64,000 nt of DNA from Coemansia sp. RSA 487 (GCA_027577595.1 JANBRJ010000003.1:62001-126000), one strand, 5' to 3'; shown: positions 44,810-57,069, counted from the first letter of the stretch. Notes: generated by a model from the letters alone, not told the origin. Translations and numbers: made by a program.

Positions 44810-45724
44810 CTACTTTTCGATCGTCCTACCAGCGTCCAAAAACTGCTTGATACGCCGCTTCATGTCGCTAGCCATGTACTCGGCGGGCTTGTCCTTTCCA
44901 TAGACATCAATGAACTCGCCGTCAGGGTCCATAAAATAGGAAAAGATCGAATGATCCACCAAGTAATCCTGGTTAGGCGCGACCTTCGGAGGCTTGCTAA
45001 AGTACACACGGTATCCCTTGCACGCCTGGCGCACCTGCTCAAAGGTTCCCGTTAGGCCAACAAACCTGGGATGGAACTGCTGCAAGTACTCTTTGATTGC
45101 CTCGGGCGAGTCTCTCTGCGGGTCGCAAGTGATGAAGATGGGCTGGACAGCGCCGGCCATCTCGGTGCTGCGTTCCAGCATTTCGATTGCGTCGCCAATC
45201 TTGTCCATCTCGTCAGGGCAGATATCCGGGCAGTGGCAGAATCCAAAGTACACGAGAGTGAACTTGCCCCGGAACGTCTTCTCCGATACAGTGTTGCCGT
45301 CTTGGTCGGTCAGCTCGTATGGTCCGCCAATATCTGCCTTGCCGTATGTCGCACCCCTGGCCCTGTTCTGCTTCCGCTCCTGTTGTACGCGCTCCTTGAC
45401 CACCGTAAAGTAGTACAGGATCCCCACTGCAGTTGCCACGAAAAGACCAATCCCCAATGGCGACAGTGGTCCCGTGGCTGGAAGCAGGCGCTCACGCGGT
45501 TTCTCCTGGTCTGTGGATTCCTTGCTCTCTTCGTTCGGCTTCTCTGAAGACGGATTCTCTGTGCTGTATGTCCTTCTAGATAACGCCGAATTGTGTGAAT
45601 TAAGAATCAGTCTCGAACGAATTGCTGAAAAGGCACCAGCAACTGAGTGGTTCTGCTGCTGACGGACACAGAAACCTGTGGTTTGCTTAGCTGCTTTACA
45701 AAGGACCGAGCCGAATGCGCGCAT
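44810..45724 (-). CDS. SCO1: SCO1-type mitochondrial copper chaperone
   Basis: Delivers copper to the Cu-A site of cytochrome c oxidase subunit 2 in the inner membrane. The 304-residue protein has a basic, Ser/Arg-rich presequence (to about SRRTYST). A single membrane helix follows (LGIGLFVATAVGILYYFTVV). The thioredoxin-fold copper site CPDICP (Cys near 163 and 167, in the stretch FGFCHCPDICPDEM) and the third ligand His in DYLVDHSIFSYF complete it. The open frame continues upstream to 45730, but the only start-like codon there is TTG; the ATG at 45722-45724 is chosen. One exon. Confidence 0.95.
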   Translation of the reverse strand: MRAFGSVLCKAAKQTTGFCVRQQQNHSVAGAFSAIRSRLILNSHNSALSRRTYSTENPSSEKPNEESKESTDQEKPRERLLPATGPLSPLGIGLFVATAVGILYYFTVVKERVQQERKQNRARGATYGKADIGGPYELTDQDGNTVSEKTFRGKFTLVYFGFCHCPDICPDEMDKIGDAIEMLERSTEMAGAVQPIFITCDPQRDSPEAIKEYLQQFHPRFVGLTGTFEQVRQACKGYRVYFSKPPKVAPNQDYLVDHSIFSYFMDPDGEFIDVYGKDKPAEYMASDMKRRIKQFLDAGRTIEK

Positions 45725-46013
45725 TTTCAAACAAGCTTTTAATTAGATTCACTATATCAATTTTTTAAAAATAAAAAATAAAAAAAGATACCACAAAAAA
45801 TAAAAGAAGTATTTTGTAGAGATAAAGGGTGGGTGAAAAAGCAAAGATCGGTTTTGGATTCGAAACATCAAAAAATCCTACCTGCGAAGCAATATGAGCT
45901 GATTTCTGCAAACGATAAAAAGTATATTGATGACGAAAGAATGGGGCCGCACATCAAGAAGATAATAACTACTTTATTCTAACTGGTTTATGAAATACTC
46001 TAACACAAGTGAG

Positions 46014-48254
46014 CTAAAAGTCCTCGGGACAGATCATCTTCTTATAGTCCTTGATACCTTCGCCAGCAAACCTGGTGACCTTCCGATCCGCGCACACCCA
46101 CATCTCCGTGCACACTGAGTCGATGAACCGCTCGTCGTGGGAGACCAGCACAACGCCGCCAGAAAACTGCTTCAGCGCCGCCGTCAGCGCATCGATCGAC
46201 TCCATATCCAGATGGTTGGTCGGCTCGTCAAGAACAAGGAAGTGCGGCTGCTGCATAGCCAGCCCGGCAAAAGTGACTCTGCTCTTCTGGCCTCCAGACA
46301 GAGTGCTGATCTCTTGCAGCCCAGTCATTCCCGAGATACCGAACGCGCCCATATGCCTGCGGTACTCCTCATCGACGTGGCCGGGGAACATCTTCTTAAG
46401 GTGGCCAACCGGCGTGAGCGTGACGTCCAGCTGGTCGACGTGGTGCTGCGAAAAGTACGCGATACGCAGCCGGCCGTGCCGGTGTACAAAGCCAGCCGTG
46501 GGTTCGAGCTTTCCGATAAGTAGCTTGAGCAAAGTGGTTTTACCCGCACCATTGGGTCCGACGATAGCCACACGTGCATCCATTTGCATGTCAATATTGA
46601 CGTTTTCGAGGATCTTCTTCTCCGGAGTGTACCCAAACGTAAGGCTGTCCATGTACAGAACGGGCGGCGAGATCGACTCTGGGTCAGGGAACGAAAAAGT
46701 GACGATCTTCTCGTCCTCGGGCTTCTCCAGCACAGGGAGCTTTTCGAGAATCTTGATCTTCATTTGCGCCTGCGCTGCACGGTTGGCATTGTACCTCCAG
46801 CGGTCGATGAACTCTTGCAGATGCGCACGGTACTGCATTTGAGACTCGTATTCACGCATCTGGTTCTTGCGCCTTTCCTCGCGAGTAGACCAGAACGTCT
46901 GGAAGTTTCCGTGGTAGTGGTCCAGCTGCTCTGAGTGCTGGTGGACAATGTCGGTGGCCACCTCATCAAGGAACTCTCGGTCATGGGACACGACAAATAG
47001 CGTGCTAGTCCATGTCTTCAGATATTTTTCCAGCCAGATCACTGCCGGGATATCCAACATATTGGTGGGCTCATCGAGGAGCAGCAGATCGGGGCGACAG
47101 AACAGCGCACGCGCCAGCGACAAACGCATGCGCCAGCCTCCCGAAAAGCTCTTTGTGGGCTTCTTAAAGTCGCTGCTGCTGAAACCAAGACCATTGAGGA
47201 TAGCACCAGCCTTGGCCTCTGCCTTGTCGGACTCGATCTCGGTGAGCTTGGTCATGGTGCTGTTGAGCCGGTCGCCCATCTCGTTCTTCTTTGCCTCGAT
47301 CTCATGTTTGGACATCACTTCGCCGCGCTCGTCAAGAGGCTCGGGCTCGTCCAGCCGCCGGATCTCATCATTCAGCGCGCGCTCGTCGCGCAGCAGCTGC
47401 TCTCGGAAAAGATCCGCCTTGAGCACCGATCTGAGCGCAGGCGTATCGTCGCCAGCCATCTCCTGCTCGACGAAAAGAATGCTAATGTACGTGGGCACCG
47501 CCAGTTCTCTGTGAGCAATATTGCGCAGAAGTGTAGACTTACCAATACCATTTCTGCCAATAAGACCGTAGCGACGGCCGTAGACAAGATGGAGGTCGGA
47601 GTTGGTGAGGATGCGCTTTCCAGCATAAGAGATGTCAAAGTTGTTGAGCTTGACATCCTTGATCTTGTCGCGCGTCGATGTGTAGTCGATAACCGGGTTG
47701 ACCTTCATCAAAAGCTCGTCGTCATCTAAGGGGTTCTCGTTGATCAGTTTCGATGCTTCATAGCGAGACCTGATGCCACGCTTTTCCAGCTTTGCCGCAA
47801 TCCGTGCCTCAGCTTTCTTCAGCTTCTTAATATCCACCTGGCTTGCCACAATACGGCCCTTTTTGTGTGCCAGATCCGTAGTGCCAGCATGCGAGGCCCT
47901 GGTGGCCTTGTCGATCTGCGCCAGCTGTGCCGCCATGTTCACTGGTGCGGCAAGCTTTGCAAGCGACGCGCCCTTTACCGGCTCTGCTTCCTTCTCGATA
48001 TCGTCTAGCATTTTCGAAAACTTGTCACACAGCTGGGCCACCTGTGTTTCGTTGCTGCTAACTTCATCGAGCATGGGCTTGACAAGGTTCTCGATCGGGT
48101 CGTCGTCCTGGTCTCTCTGACCCGTGGATGCTATTGCCGATGCTGCATCGTCGAGGTATCCCTGGATATATTCTACGATGACCTCGTCGATTCCGGGTAC
48201 ACTTTTATGCAAAAGAGTTTGAATCTTGTTCTTGTCCAATGAATGTTGCGCCAT
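46014..48254 (-). CDS. GCN20: ABCF ATPase, Gcn20/ABCF3
   Basis: A soluble twin-ATPase protein that works with Gcn1 on ribosomes to activate the eIF2 kinase Gcn2 in amino-acid starvation. The 746 residues match yeast Gcn20 (752). An N-terminal Gcn1-binding region (about 200 residues, beginning AQHSLDKNKIQTLLHKSVPG) precedes two cassettes. The first has Walker A GRNGIGKST (near 230), signature FSGGWRMRLSLA and LLLDEPTN. The second has GPNGAGKTT (near 562), LSGGQKSRV and LVLDEPTNHLD. No membrane segments. One exon. Confidence 0.95.
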   Translation of the reverse strand: MAQHSLDKNKIQTLLHKSVPGIDEVIVEYIQGYLDDAASAIASTGQRDQDDDPIENLVKPMLDEVSSNETQVAQLCDKFSKMLDDIEKEAEPVKGASLAKLAAPVNMAAQLAQIDKATRASHAGTTDLAHKKGRIVASQVDIKKLKKAEARIAAKLEKRGIRSRYEASKLINENPLDDDELLMKVNPVIDYTSTRDKIKDVKLNNFDISYAGKRILTNSDLHLVYGRRYGLIGRNGIGKSTLLRNIAHRELAVPTYISILFVEQEMAGDDTPALRSVLKADLFREQLLRDERALNDEIRRLDEPEPLDERGEVMSKHEIEAKKNEMGDRLNSTMTKLTEIESDKAEAKAGAILNGLGFSSSDFKKPTKSFSGGWRMRLSLARALFCRPDLLLLDEPTNMLDIPAVIWLEKYLKTWTSTLFVVSHDREFLDEVATDIVHQHSEQLDHYHGNFQTFWSTREERRKNQMREYESQMQYRAHLQEFIDRWRYNANRAAQAQMKIKILEKLPVLEKPEDEKIVTFSFPDPESISPPVLYMDSLTFGYTPEKKILENVNIDMQMDARVAIVGPNGAGKTTLLKLLIGKLEPTAGFVHRHGRLRIAYFSQHHVDQLDVTLTPVGHLKKMFPGHVDEEYRRHMGAFGISGMTGLQEISTLSGGQKSRVTFAGLAMQQPHFLVLDEPTNHLDMESIDALTAALKQFSGGVVLVSHDERFIDSVCTEMWVCADRKVTRFAGEGIKDYKKMICPEDF

Positions 48255-48842
48255 TTTTCCTGTCTATCGCCCCTACTTTTCTGCAATCCGAATTCCTGCA
48301 AAGCTTTGGCAAATGATAAATAAAGGATAATAAGATTATATACTTTAAAGAAGAAAAGAAAGAGAGAACTATACAAAGCAGAAACTGCTTCTTTGCTTCC
48401 TGAAAAGCACAAATAAAAAAATGGTTTGCTGCGGCAGTCACAAAACTGCAGACAACGCTCGGTTCGATTCGGTTCAGTACACCAAACGCAAAAAAATTGA
48501 ATGTTTGGCTAATATAACCATGGGTGCTTGTATTTCTTCTTTGTGGAAAGTGGCTAGAATAAGAAAAGATAAAATTCTATGGAATGTTGCGTACATTTTA
48601 TCGACGACAAAAAAAACAACCACCCGCCTTTGCTAGCCCGTTAGGGATTAATACAAGGACGCGCGATTCAGCGATTGTGCACACAGTTCCATGATATGGG
48701 GGCAATGCAATGTATAAAGAAATGATGCTGGCGATAAACACAGACCATAACCAAGAAGAAAAAAGAAGCAAGAAGCACATGTCGGCTGGAGGTGCGTTAT
48801 TTTTGTAGCCTCTATCATGCGTCAAATTTTGATTTTGGGTTG
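48255..48842. other. Intergenic upstream of GCN20
   Basis: AT-rich promoter side of GCN20 and the 3' flank of the micro-ORF. A 71-codon plus-strand frame at 48421-48636 has no family features. A lone tRNA B-box-like word at 48461 is not backed by a cloverleaf. Confidence 0.4.
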
Positions 48843-48929
48843 TTAGTACTCGACGACATCGATATAGTTAACGCCGCCCTTGTCGTCGACGCCATAAATA
48901 TCACCGCTGCATGGGTTGCCTGTGTGCAT
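48843..48929 (-). CDS. Candidate 28-residue micropeptide
   Basis: The ATG at 48927-48929 opens MHTGNPCSGDIYGVDDKGG and ends VNYIDVVEY before TAA. The codons favour C or G at the third position (GAC GAC AAG GGC GGC), unlike the AT-rich DNA around it. A TATA box (TATAAAAG) lies about 185 bp upstream with no earlier ATG of a longer frame in between. Alternatively this is the last exon of a gene: ATGCACACAG|GC could be an acceptor, but no upstream exon is apparent. I recognise no family. Confidence 0.45.
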   Translation of the reverse strand: MHTGNPCSGDIYGVDDKGGVNYIDVVEY

Positions 48930-49112
48930 TTTGGAGAGAAAAAGATATATATGTAGCAAAAGCTATGGAGTTGTAGGTGTTCCCCTAAAAATAGATTGGA
49001 TGCTAACTTTTTTCCCTCGTTTTGCTAAAGAATGTAAGGCGTAGTGCAAGATAATGGAGAAACAAGCAAGGACAAATATACAAATATACAAATATACGAC
49101 AGAATACCCGTC

Positions 49113-49120
49113 CTTTTATA
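49113..49120 (-). promoter_or_regulatory. TATA box of the micro-ORF
   Basis: On the minus strand the sequence reads TATAAAAGGACGGG, a good TATA match pointing toward the micro-ORF. Confidence 0.45.
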
Positions 49121-51381
49121 TTCCAAAGGAACCTTATCTTCAAAAGCGTTTGAGAAAAAGACAAGAATAAACACACAAACACAAATCAACGTAGTCTGGT
49201 ATGCTACCTCTCTCACTCTCCTTCGTAATTGCGAACACCCTTTTGAGTCTCACCCAGAGCTAAAGAACTTCCTTTAAAAGAAGGATGTTCAAGCACTAAA
49301 AAGAGAACAGCAAAACAAAAAAGCAAATATATGTAGGATATACTGGTATGTTCACGATTGCAAAGAAGAGAAAGGGCAAAAGACACTTGCGTCTTTTGCC
49401 CTTTACACCTAAAAAGGAAAAAAAAACAGTGGACCAAAAGACAAAAGACCAGACGATTTTGCACATGTAAATTTGAATTATTAGCATGATGCCGTCGATT
49501 ACTCGGGATAGAAATCCTAACCTCTCCTCGAATCGCACATTGCTTTTTGGGTCGTGACATGTCTTTTTCCACGCCAATGTGGTTCGCACTTGTGTGCATA
49601 CAAGCACTCATTTGAAAAAGGGGGCAAAGGAGTATTTGCAGTGTCAGTTTTCCCAAAGTCATTAAGCCATTTAAGGAAACTATCAGGAGGGATGTGTTAA
49701 CGCGCCTCTGCATAAATTGAAACCTTCGCTAGAAAAATAGTGACGGCAAATCATACATTATCAAAATGCAGACCACACCTTAATGCTTGTTCGCTGCAAG
49801 TGCCCGGGTCTGTTCTCCCATTGCCATTTGCGCGAAAAGGCAACAGAATGTGTGTGAAATATCCTTACATTTCCGCCGTATTCTGTGCGGAAGATAGGCA
49901 GGCGGACAGACAGACAAATGCAACAGAAATGGGTGTATGAGCGTCCTCAATGTCACCGTACTTATTTTCACTTTGATCATGTCCACGTTTTTGCACACAC
50001 ATGCAAATAACTTTTGTCTTTGATCACCATCCTTGCCATGGATAACAGAGATTTGGTACCTTTTTTTGCTTCTTTTCTTACATTGTAGATTTTCAGTGTG
50101 TATTCAGATACTCTATTACAGTCCAGCTTTTCTATCAATATCTGCAAGGCGCTCAGTACCACAAATTATTGCACATCTGCAAGGCACGCTTACTACCAAT
50201 CAGTGCATAATGTCTTATTTTTGACAAGAAAAGAATAGCTTGCTAAATATAAAACATCCGTATTATAATGCTTATCCTTGACATACTTTTTTGTTTACTC
50301 TATCTTGCAGTGCATTAATTGCGCCCGTAATTCAAAATGCCCCTCAGCCGCACTATGTATTCCACATGTCGGGAGGAGCACATATTGTTGACTTTAATTG
50401 TTTGTCTGTTTCTCTCGCCTGTTTGAAAGTTCATTGGCTCTTTCAAGCAAAGAACAAAGGAGAGAGAAGTGTGAAATATACTGTCCTAACAACCACCATC
50501 TACCTCCGCAATACCTAAATTTTTTGTCAAAGTTGTGTCTTTGTTTCTCTGTTGGGTAAACCATATCGTTTCATGCTGTGCTTTCGAACTGTCTTTTTGC
50601 TTTGACAAAAGGAGCGTTTCTTTGACCAGTTCCCCCAATTGCTTCCAAACATCATCTTATTGCTCTTACTTCAAACCTTTTTTTGCCCTTTTCTGTTCCC
50701 GAGTCCAAACCACATACTTTTTAGATGTTACCTCGTGCCTACAAAGAACAAAGTCGAGATGCATGAGAAATGTCGAATGTGGCAAAGGAGTGCGTGGAGA
50801 CGATTGTTCACCAACAACAGACAAAGTTGCCTTGCGCTTTTTTATGTCTCTGCTGCTTATCTGTCTGTTGTCATTTTGCGCTTGTTGTTGCGGATCAAGA
50901 ATCACAGAAATCAAGCATATTTGAACTTGATTACACGTACAAATTAAGCATATCTTTTTATCAAAGGCAGGAAAGTAACATAGAAAAAAATACATTCCAT
51001 ACATTACAAACGTCATTTAAAGCAGTTCACAAATAAAAGTACTGTGGCAAGAGCAAGCAAACTCTTGCGCACAAGCTCGCGGCTATAGCTTCTGCTTTTA
51101 TATTTGAACATGCCAATTAGTGCAGAGCGAGCATATGTCTAAAGGCTAAATATATAGTTTATTCAGCTTGTAAAGAAGCTGTTTATTGTTTATTTCAGTT
51201 TAAAAAACATTCTTTGATTAAAATGAATACATGTGTTATATCCAATTTAATCTTTGAATTAGAATTGTATTATCAGCTTTCCCTTTCCAAAAGAAAAAAT
51301 ATGCCTGCCAAATCGCATATTATCGACATGGACGCCATGCAAGTGATCGGCCACGGAAAGACAATTTTCAAGTTGCGCTTT

Positions 51382-51840
51382 TGCCACAGCCAACGCCACA
51401 GATGACAGAATGTGTCGCTAGTGTCTTTCGGATTGGCTTGCACGCATTGACATTTGCATTTGTCTTCACACTCGCCACACGCCTGCACTTGCACTCGCCA
51501 CGGGCTATGCACATTTATTGTATTATAATGCAAGTTCCATGCGAATTGAGCAATGCTGTGCTTCACACTCGCCACATGCAGTGCTCATATGACATGCATA
51601 ATGCCAAGTGCGCACGGAAGACAAAACGCCAGAAAGAATGTAGATTTGAATGCAAAGACAAGCATTCATCATTTCTGTGCCAAAGGGGTTGCTACATGGT
51701 GCACTGTGCCACAGCACCTGACGCCTTGCATATGCACTTCTTTTGAATTATTTCCTTTCCGGTGTTTAATTTCATTGGCTAGTGCACTCGCCACAGATCG
51801 TTTGCATTCAATTGCGAATACGATTTTCAATTGCGAATAC
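51382..51840 (+). promoter_or_regulatory. Cluster of CACTCGCCAC motifs and a 15-bp direct repeat
   Basis: The exact 10-mer CACTCGCCAC occurs at 51469, 51492, 51566 and 51785, always on the plus strand. Three more GCCACAG words occur near 51382, 51394 and 51710. Immediately after, TTCAATTGCGAATAC occurs at 51807 and 51826, 19 bp apart. The cluster lies 1.5-1.9 kb upstream of the HMG-box start codon. It looks like a multi-site binding region; the bound factor is unknown. Confidence 0.5.
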
Positions 51841-52064
51841 ATTAGCGATATGCATGTGGGGCTGTTTCGCATCTACAATGCATATCGAATAAATTGGATA
51901 TCCAGAATAGCAGGCTTTTGGCTGTTTCATTTTTCAATGACTGGTTATGCAATATATGCAAACTAGCTTGGATGTCAGCAAGTAGAGCAGAAGACAACAA
52001 AAAAATCCATACAATGAAAGTAGAGGTACAGCGCTATGTCCGTCTCAGGTGTCTTTTTTGCGTG

Positions 52065-52310
52065 TCAAGTGGAATAATTCTTCTTGCACACACAGGCGTC
52101 AGCGAGGTAGATCCATTCTTGCAGCAGATGCTTGAATTCCTCAGCGTTGTCAAAATAAGGAACAATCAGTGATACTTGAAAGACGAGCTGTTGGACTTTC
52201 TCCAGACCGAAAGACTCTGCGACCACAAAGTCTGAATAGCAGCCCAATAATGGACTCTGGCCAAATTAGGAAGGCGACATTGCCGATAGTTCAAACTCCA
52301 CAGCCTATTT
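52065..52310 (-). pseudogene. Decayed frame of unrecognised family
   Basis: The minus strand encodes a coherent stretch, from CYSDFVVAESFGLEKVQQLV through SLIVPYFDNAEEFKHLL to KKNYST and a stop. The codons look gene-like. The same frame can be followed upstream (AVEFELSAMSPS) across one in-frame TAA. No start codon or family is recognisable. It is probably the remains of a gene or an exon of an unseen one. Confidence 0.3.
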
Positions 52311-53322
52311 AGGCAAATATGAAATCAAGACACCCAAAATAAACATGTGTTTTGTTGTTTCCCGTTGTGGCCCATTCTGCGTATAACCATATGTAACAAC
52401 TGCAGCCAATTCATTTGTTTGGCTGCCGGAATAGTGGTTTTCTTTGGGCAAAAGTGAAACACATGCTGTTTGCCCTTCCTCTCCTTCCCTATCTTGCTGC
52501 ACGGCTTGAGCTGCAAAGGAAAACCCAACATAATTGTCTTTTGCTATCCCGTATGCAACCGCATGTCTCTCACCAGATGCTTGCTTGTGCTTATACAATC
52601 AACCCCTGGTGCCTATAGGCCAGGAATTTTCCTATACTCTATTGTAAGAAACGGAGAGTGACGCGGGACACCAAGAATTAGCGAAATGAGGATACATCCA
52701 TTCTATTGCAGCAGTCCTTGCAATGAGAATAAGCAGCAGGCGGGTCAACAGGCCCTTCTGACATGGGGGTAAATTACACTGCCATTCTATTGTGTACTCT
52801 TTCCAATTTCTTTCCCTGTAGCGTCTGGTCTTTTGACAGCAGCCGTGCATTTATAATTGGCCGGGCGTCCTGGTATCCTCTGACATCTCCATTACTCAAT
52901 CCAGCACCCCCATCCAGTTTCCCTTTTCCTCAATTGTACAATCGTACTTTGCACCACTAGCACAGCCAAGCTCAACGCAGCTTACTTATTGTCCAAGCCC
53001 GACACAATCAATTGTACAAGCTATTATACAAGTGACACCGCCGCTTCTTTCTCGCTGGCTATTCTACAATATCGCAATCACACCAAGCGCATTTGTCATT
53101 TCCAAACACCACCTCTTCGACGTGTACCTCGTGTCTACGCTTTCCGCACACTCAAGCAGGGTTTCCGTCCACAGCCTGTGTGAAAAATCTGTCTGTCCTG
53201 CATAATTACTGGGACAGAAGCGATATTACTATAGCTGCTCATCTGCATCTGCGCTATTCTAACCACATCTGCCTCACCAGCCACAGTCACGCATCGCGTT
53301 GTCCGGCCAGCCAACCAGGGCA

Positions 53323-55044
53323 ATGAACACCCGCAATTCTTCGCGTCTTTATGCAACCGATCAGCATGAGGAGCGCTCTGCATCTCCAAGCGGACAGAGT
53401 GGCAGTAGCACCAGTCGTGCATCATCCGCTATGCTGCAACTTTATCCCATGACGCCCATGTCCACCTCTTCCTCGCCTGGGCCACAGGCTGGGACTTTCT
53501 CTCGCGTTTCGCCACAGCTGTCAGGCGCCCAAACGAATGTGGCGCCTATATATGCTGGTGCATCGCCCATGCCGCCTCAACATTTGGGCCTTGGTAGCAT
53601 CACTCCCTCGTCTCGACCCATTTCTGTATCTCCTCACCCTAACAAATTTGACATTTACCGTCTTCTCCCAGACAACAAGATTATAATGGACACACAGGTA
53701 CGTCAATTTTACGCCTCCGACGGGGCTTCGTTTATCGAGCATGTCCCGGGCCACTGCCTCGTGTTCCTCCCAAATACCGCAAACATTGGCTACGCGGTGC
53801 GCGAGATGCGCAGGATCCGCCCACAGCGGCCCAGGCCCAAACCAAGGAGTGGAAAAGCCAAGCCAACAAACGCCTTTATCAAATATCGCAACCACAAAAT
53901 TAAAGAGCTCAAGGAAAGGTACCCGGATATCAGCCAAACTGAGATTTCCCGCATGGCTGGCAGATGCTGGGAGATAGAGGACGAGAACGTGAAGATTGAG
54001 TTCCGCAAGCTGTATCTCGAGGATAAGCGCATATACGACATGAACAAGGCGAAGCGCCAGTGTACAGGTACTGGAATTGCATTTGGCAGCGAGGGCGCTA
54101 CCCAGGGGATTCTGGGATCTACGTCCTCGATCCCCAGCGACAGCAATGGCTCCGGGAGCACGCTGGACCTTGGGCTTGGGTTTGGCAGCGACGGACGCCC
54201 AGCCGGATTCAACACGGGCAGGCGCCGCAGCCACACCCTGCCTCCCGGCGACTTCTCGCGCTCCAGAGCCAAGCGTCGCATTTCGCAGGAGCTCCGCAAG
54301 CACCTGGCTAACAAAAATAACGCGTACTACACCGCCGTTGCCGCAAGCACCGACTCCCCAATCATTGGCGCTGACAACAGCTTTGTTCCTTCCAATGGAT
54401 ACGTCAGTGGCGAAAGCAGCACCTCCAGCAGCTCTGTCATGGGTAACGGAGCCGAGTTCCTCTTTGGAAACGCACCCACATCGCATGATCAGCAACATCA
54501 GCAGTACGAGTTTACATTTACTGCCCCGCCACCAGACATGCAAATGGCTTCCACATCTGCACAATCGTCGTCGTCCACGATCGGCATAGACCTGAGCAGC
54601 CCCTACCTAGGCTACGACTCCTCGGCAATGGCCATGCCGCTCAACCCAAGCTTCCCAATTGCCGAGTTTTCCGATGCCAATGGAACCATCTCGCACAGCA
54701 CTCACGGCTATTCGCGCTCCCTGACCAACATTGGCGCTGGAGTTTCGCTTGGTCCGCCCGCATTCACCGATGCCAACGCGCACTGCAATCAAGATGGACT
54801 GGCGCCATTTGTGTCTTCGGCAAACAGCTTTGCAAAGTCGATTGCTGGCTCGTCAATCGCTACCAGTCTGCCTCTGATAAACACATCCAACATTGTCGCA
54901 TTCAGTAACGACAGCATGCCCATTGACGGGTTTAGTGCTGGGTACATGGGCGCAAATACTGCACCGCTGGACGCTGCTTCCTGCTCCCTGCCGCCATCAA
55001 GCGCGTACGCTGCAGTTCCTTCGAGCCATAGCCAGCAGCAATAG
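53323..55044 (+). CDS. HMG-box transcription factor, MATA-type
   Basis: A 573-residue nuclear protein. The HMG box spans about residues 178-250: KPTNAFIKYRNHKIKELKER, then QTEISRMAGRCWEIED and FRKLYLEDKRIYDM. It is of the sequence-specific MATA/SOX class, with a single box and a basic lead (RPQRPRPKPRSGKAK). The flanks are Ser/Pro/Gly-rich, and a short conserved-looking segment (FDIYRLLPDNKIIMDTQVRQ) precedes the box. Fungal relatives include mating-type and Ste11-like regulators of sexual development. The neighbours (GCN20 and RUVBL2) are not the usual sex-locus flanks (TPT and RNA helicase), so a mating role is unproven. The open frame extends 8 codons upstream without ATG; the ATG at 53323 is used. 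Confidence 0.85.
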   Translation: MNTRNSSRLYATDQHEERSASPSGQSGSSTSRASSAMLQLYPMTPMSTSSSPGPQAGTFSRVSPQLSGAQTNVAPIYAGASPMPPQHLGLGSITPSSRPISVSPHPNKFDIYRLLPDNKIIMDTQVRQFYASDGASFIEHVPGHCLVFLPNTANIGYAVREMRRIRPQRPRPKPRSGKAKPTNAFIKYRNHKIKELKERYPDISQTEISRMAGRCWEIEDENVKIEFRKLYLEDKRIYDMNKAKRQCTGTGIAFGSEGATQGILGSTSSIPSDSNGSGSTLDLGLGFGSDGRPAGFNTGRRRSHTLPPGDFSRSRAKRRISQELRKHLANKNNAYYTAVAASTDSPIIGADNSFVPSNGYVSGESSTSSSSVMGNGAEFLFGNAPTSHDQQHQQYEFTFTAPPPDMQMASTSAQSSSSTIGIDLSSPYLGYDSSAMAMPLNPSFPIAEFSDANGTISHSTHGYSRSLTNIGAGVSLGPPAFTDANAHCNQDGLAPFVSSANSFAKSIAGSSIATSLPLINTSNIVAFSNDSMPIDGFSAGYMGANTAPLDAASCSLPPSSAYAAVPSSHSQQQ

Positions 55045-55443
55045 ATTGGGCATTTTGGACCCAGGGCTGCTGTGTTTGATGTATTTTAGATCGCCTAGTG
55101 GATAGCATGTTTGTCAAGAACTTTTTTATTTTATTTTATTTTCTCGTTGCGCGCCTTTTCTTTCTTTCCTTCTAGATCTTTTTGTATTTATCTTTCAAAA
55201 TACACACATTGTCAGTGCTCAAACCTTATTGGATCCGTGTCTGCTTTTATAATTAAAGCATAATACCCACCATACAACCCGACGCAGTATGGCAATTTCG
55301 TAATTGCAGCACATGCAACTATAAAGGTGGTCTTATTGTCCATCAACAAAAGACGGGGAAAAGTAAAAATAATAGAATATAATGGCGCAATAGCCAGTTG
55401 CTTCACAATAATGCACATATATCTATATGCTATTTCTGTGCAA
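55045..55443. other. Intergenic between convergent HMG and RUVBL2 genes
   Basis: AT-rich 3' flanks of both genes with a short TTTTA run near 55123-55141. Nothing else is seen. Confidence 0.5.

Positions 55444-57069
<1,626 letters not shown>

Larger units (their letters stand above)
48930..53322. other. Gene-poor block upstream of the HMG-box gene
   Basis: More than four kilobases without an intact gene apart from the micro-ORF at its edge. It holds the micro-ORF promoter, the CACTCGCCAC cluster, a decayed minus-strand frame near 52.2 kb, and the HMG gene promoter and leader. A TTTATAA box lies at 52850-52856, and TCAATTGTACAA occurs twice, near 52930 and 53008. Frames up to 166 codons elsewhere are AT-driven and featureless. 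Confidence 0.4.

Noticed and set aside
48461-48470. GGTTCGATTC, a tRNA B-box-like word
   Set aside because: No matching T-stem, A box or acceptor stem around it. I found no convincing tRNA or 5S rRNA gene in the window.
48520-48636. A frame starting MGACISS, like small lipid-modified fungal proteins
   Set aside because: The rest of the frame (basic, no hydrophobic repeats) does not fit, and no donor site continues it.
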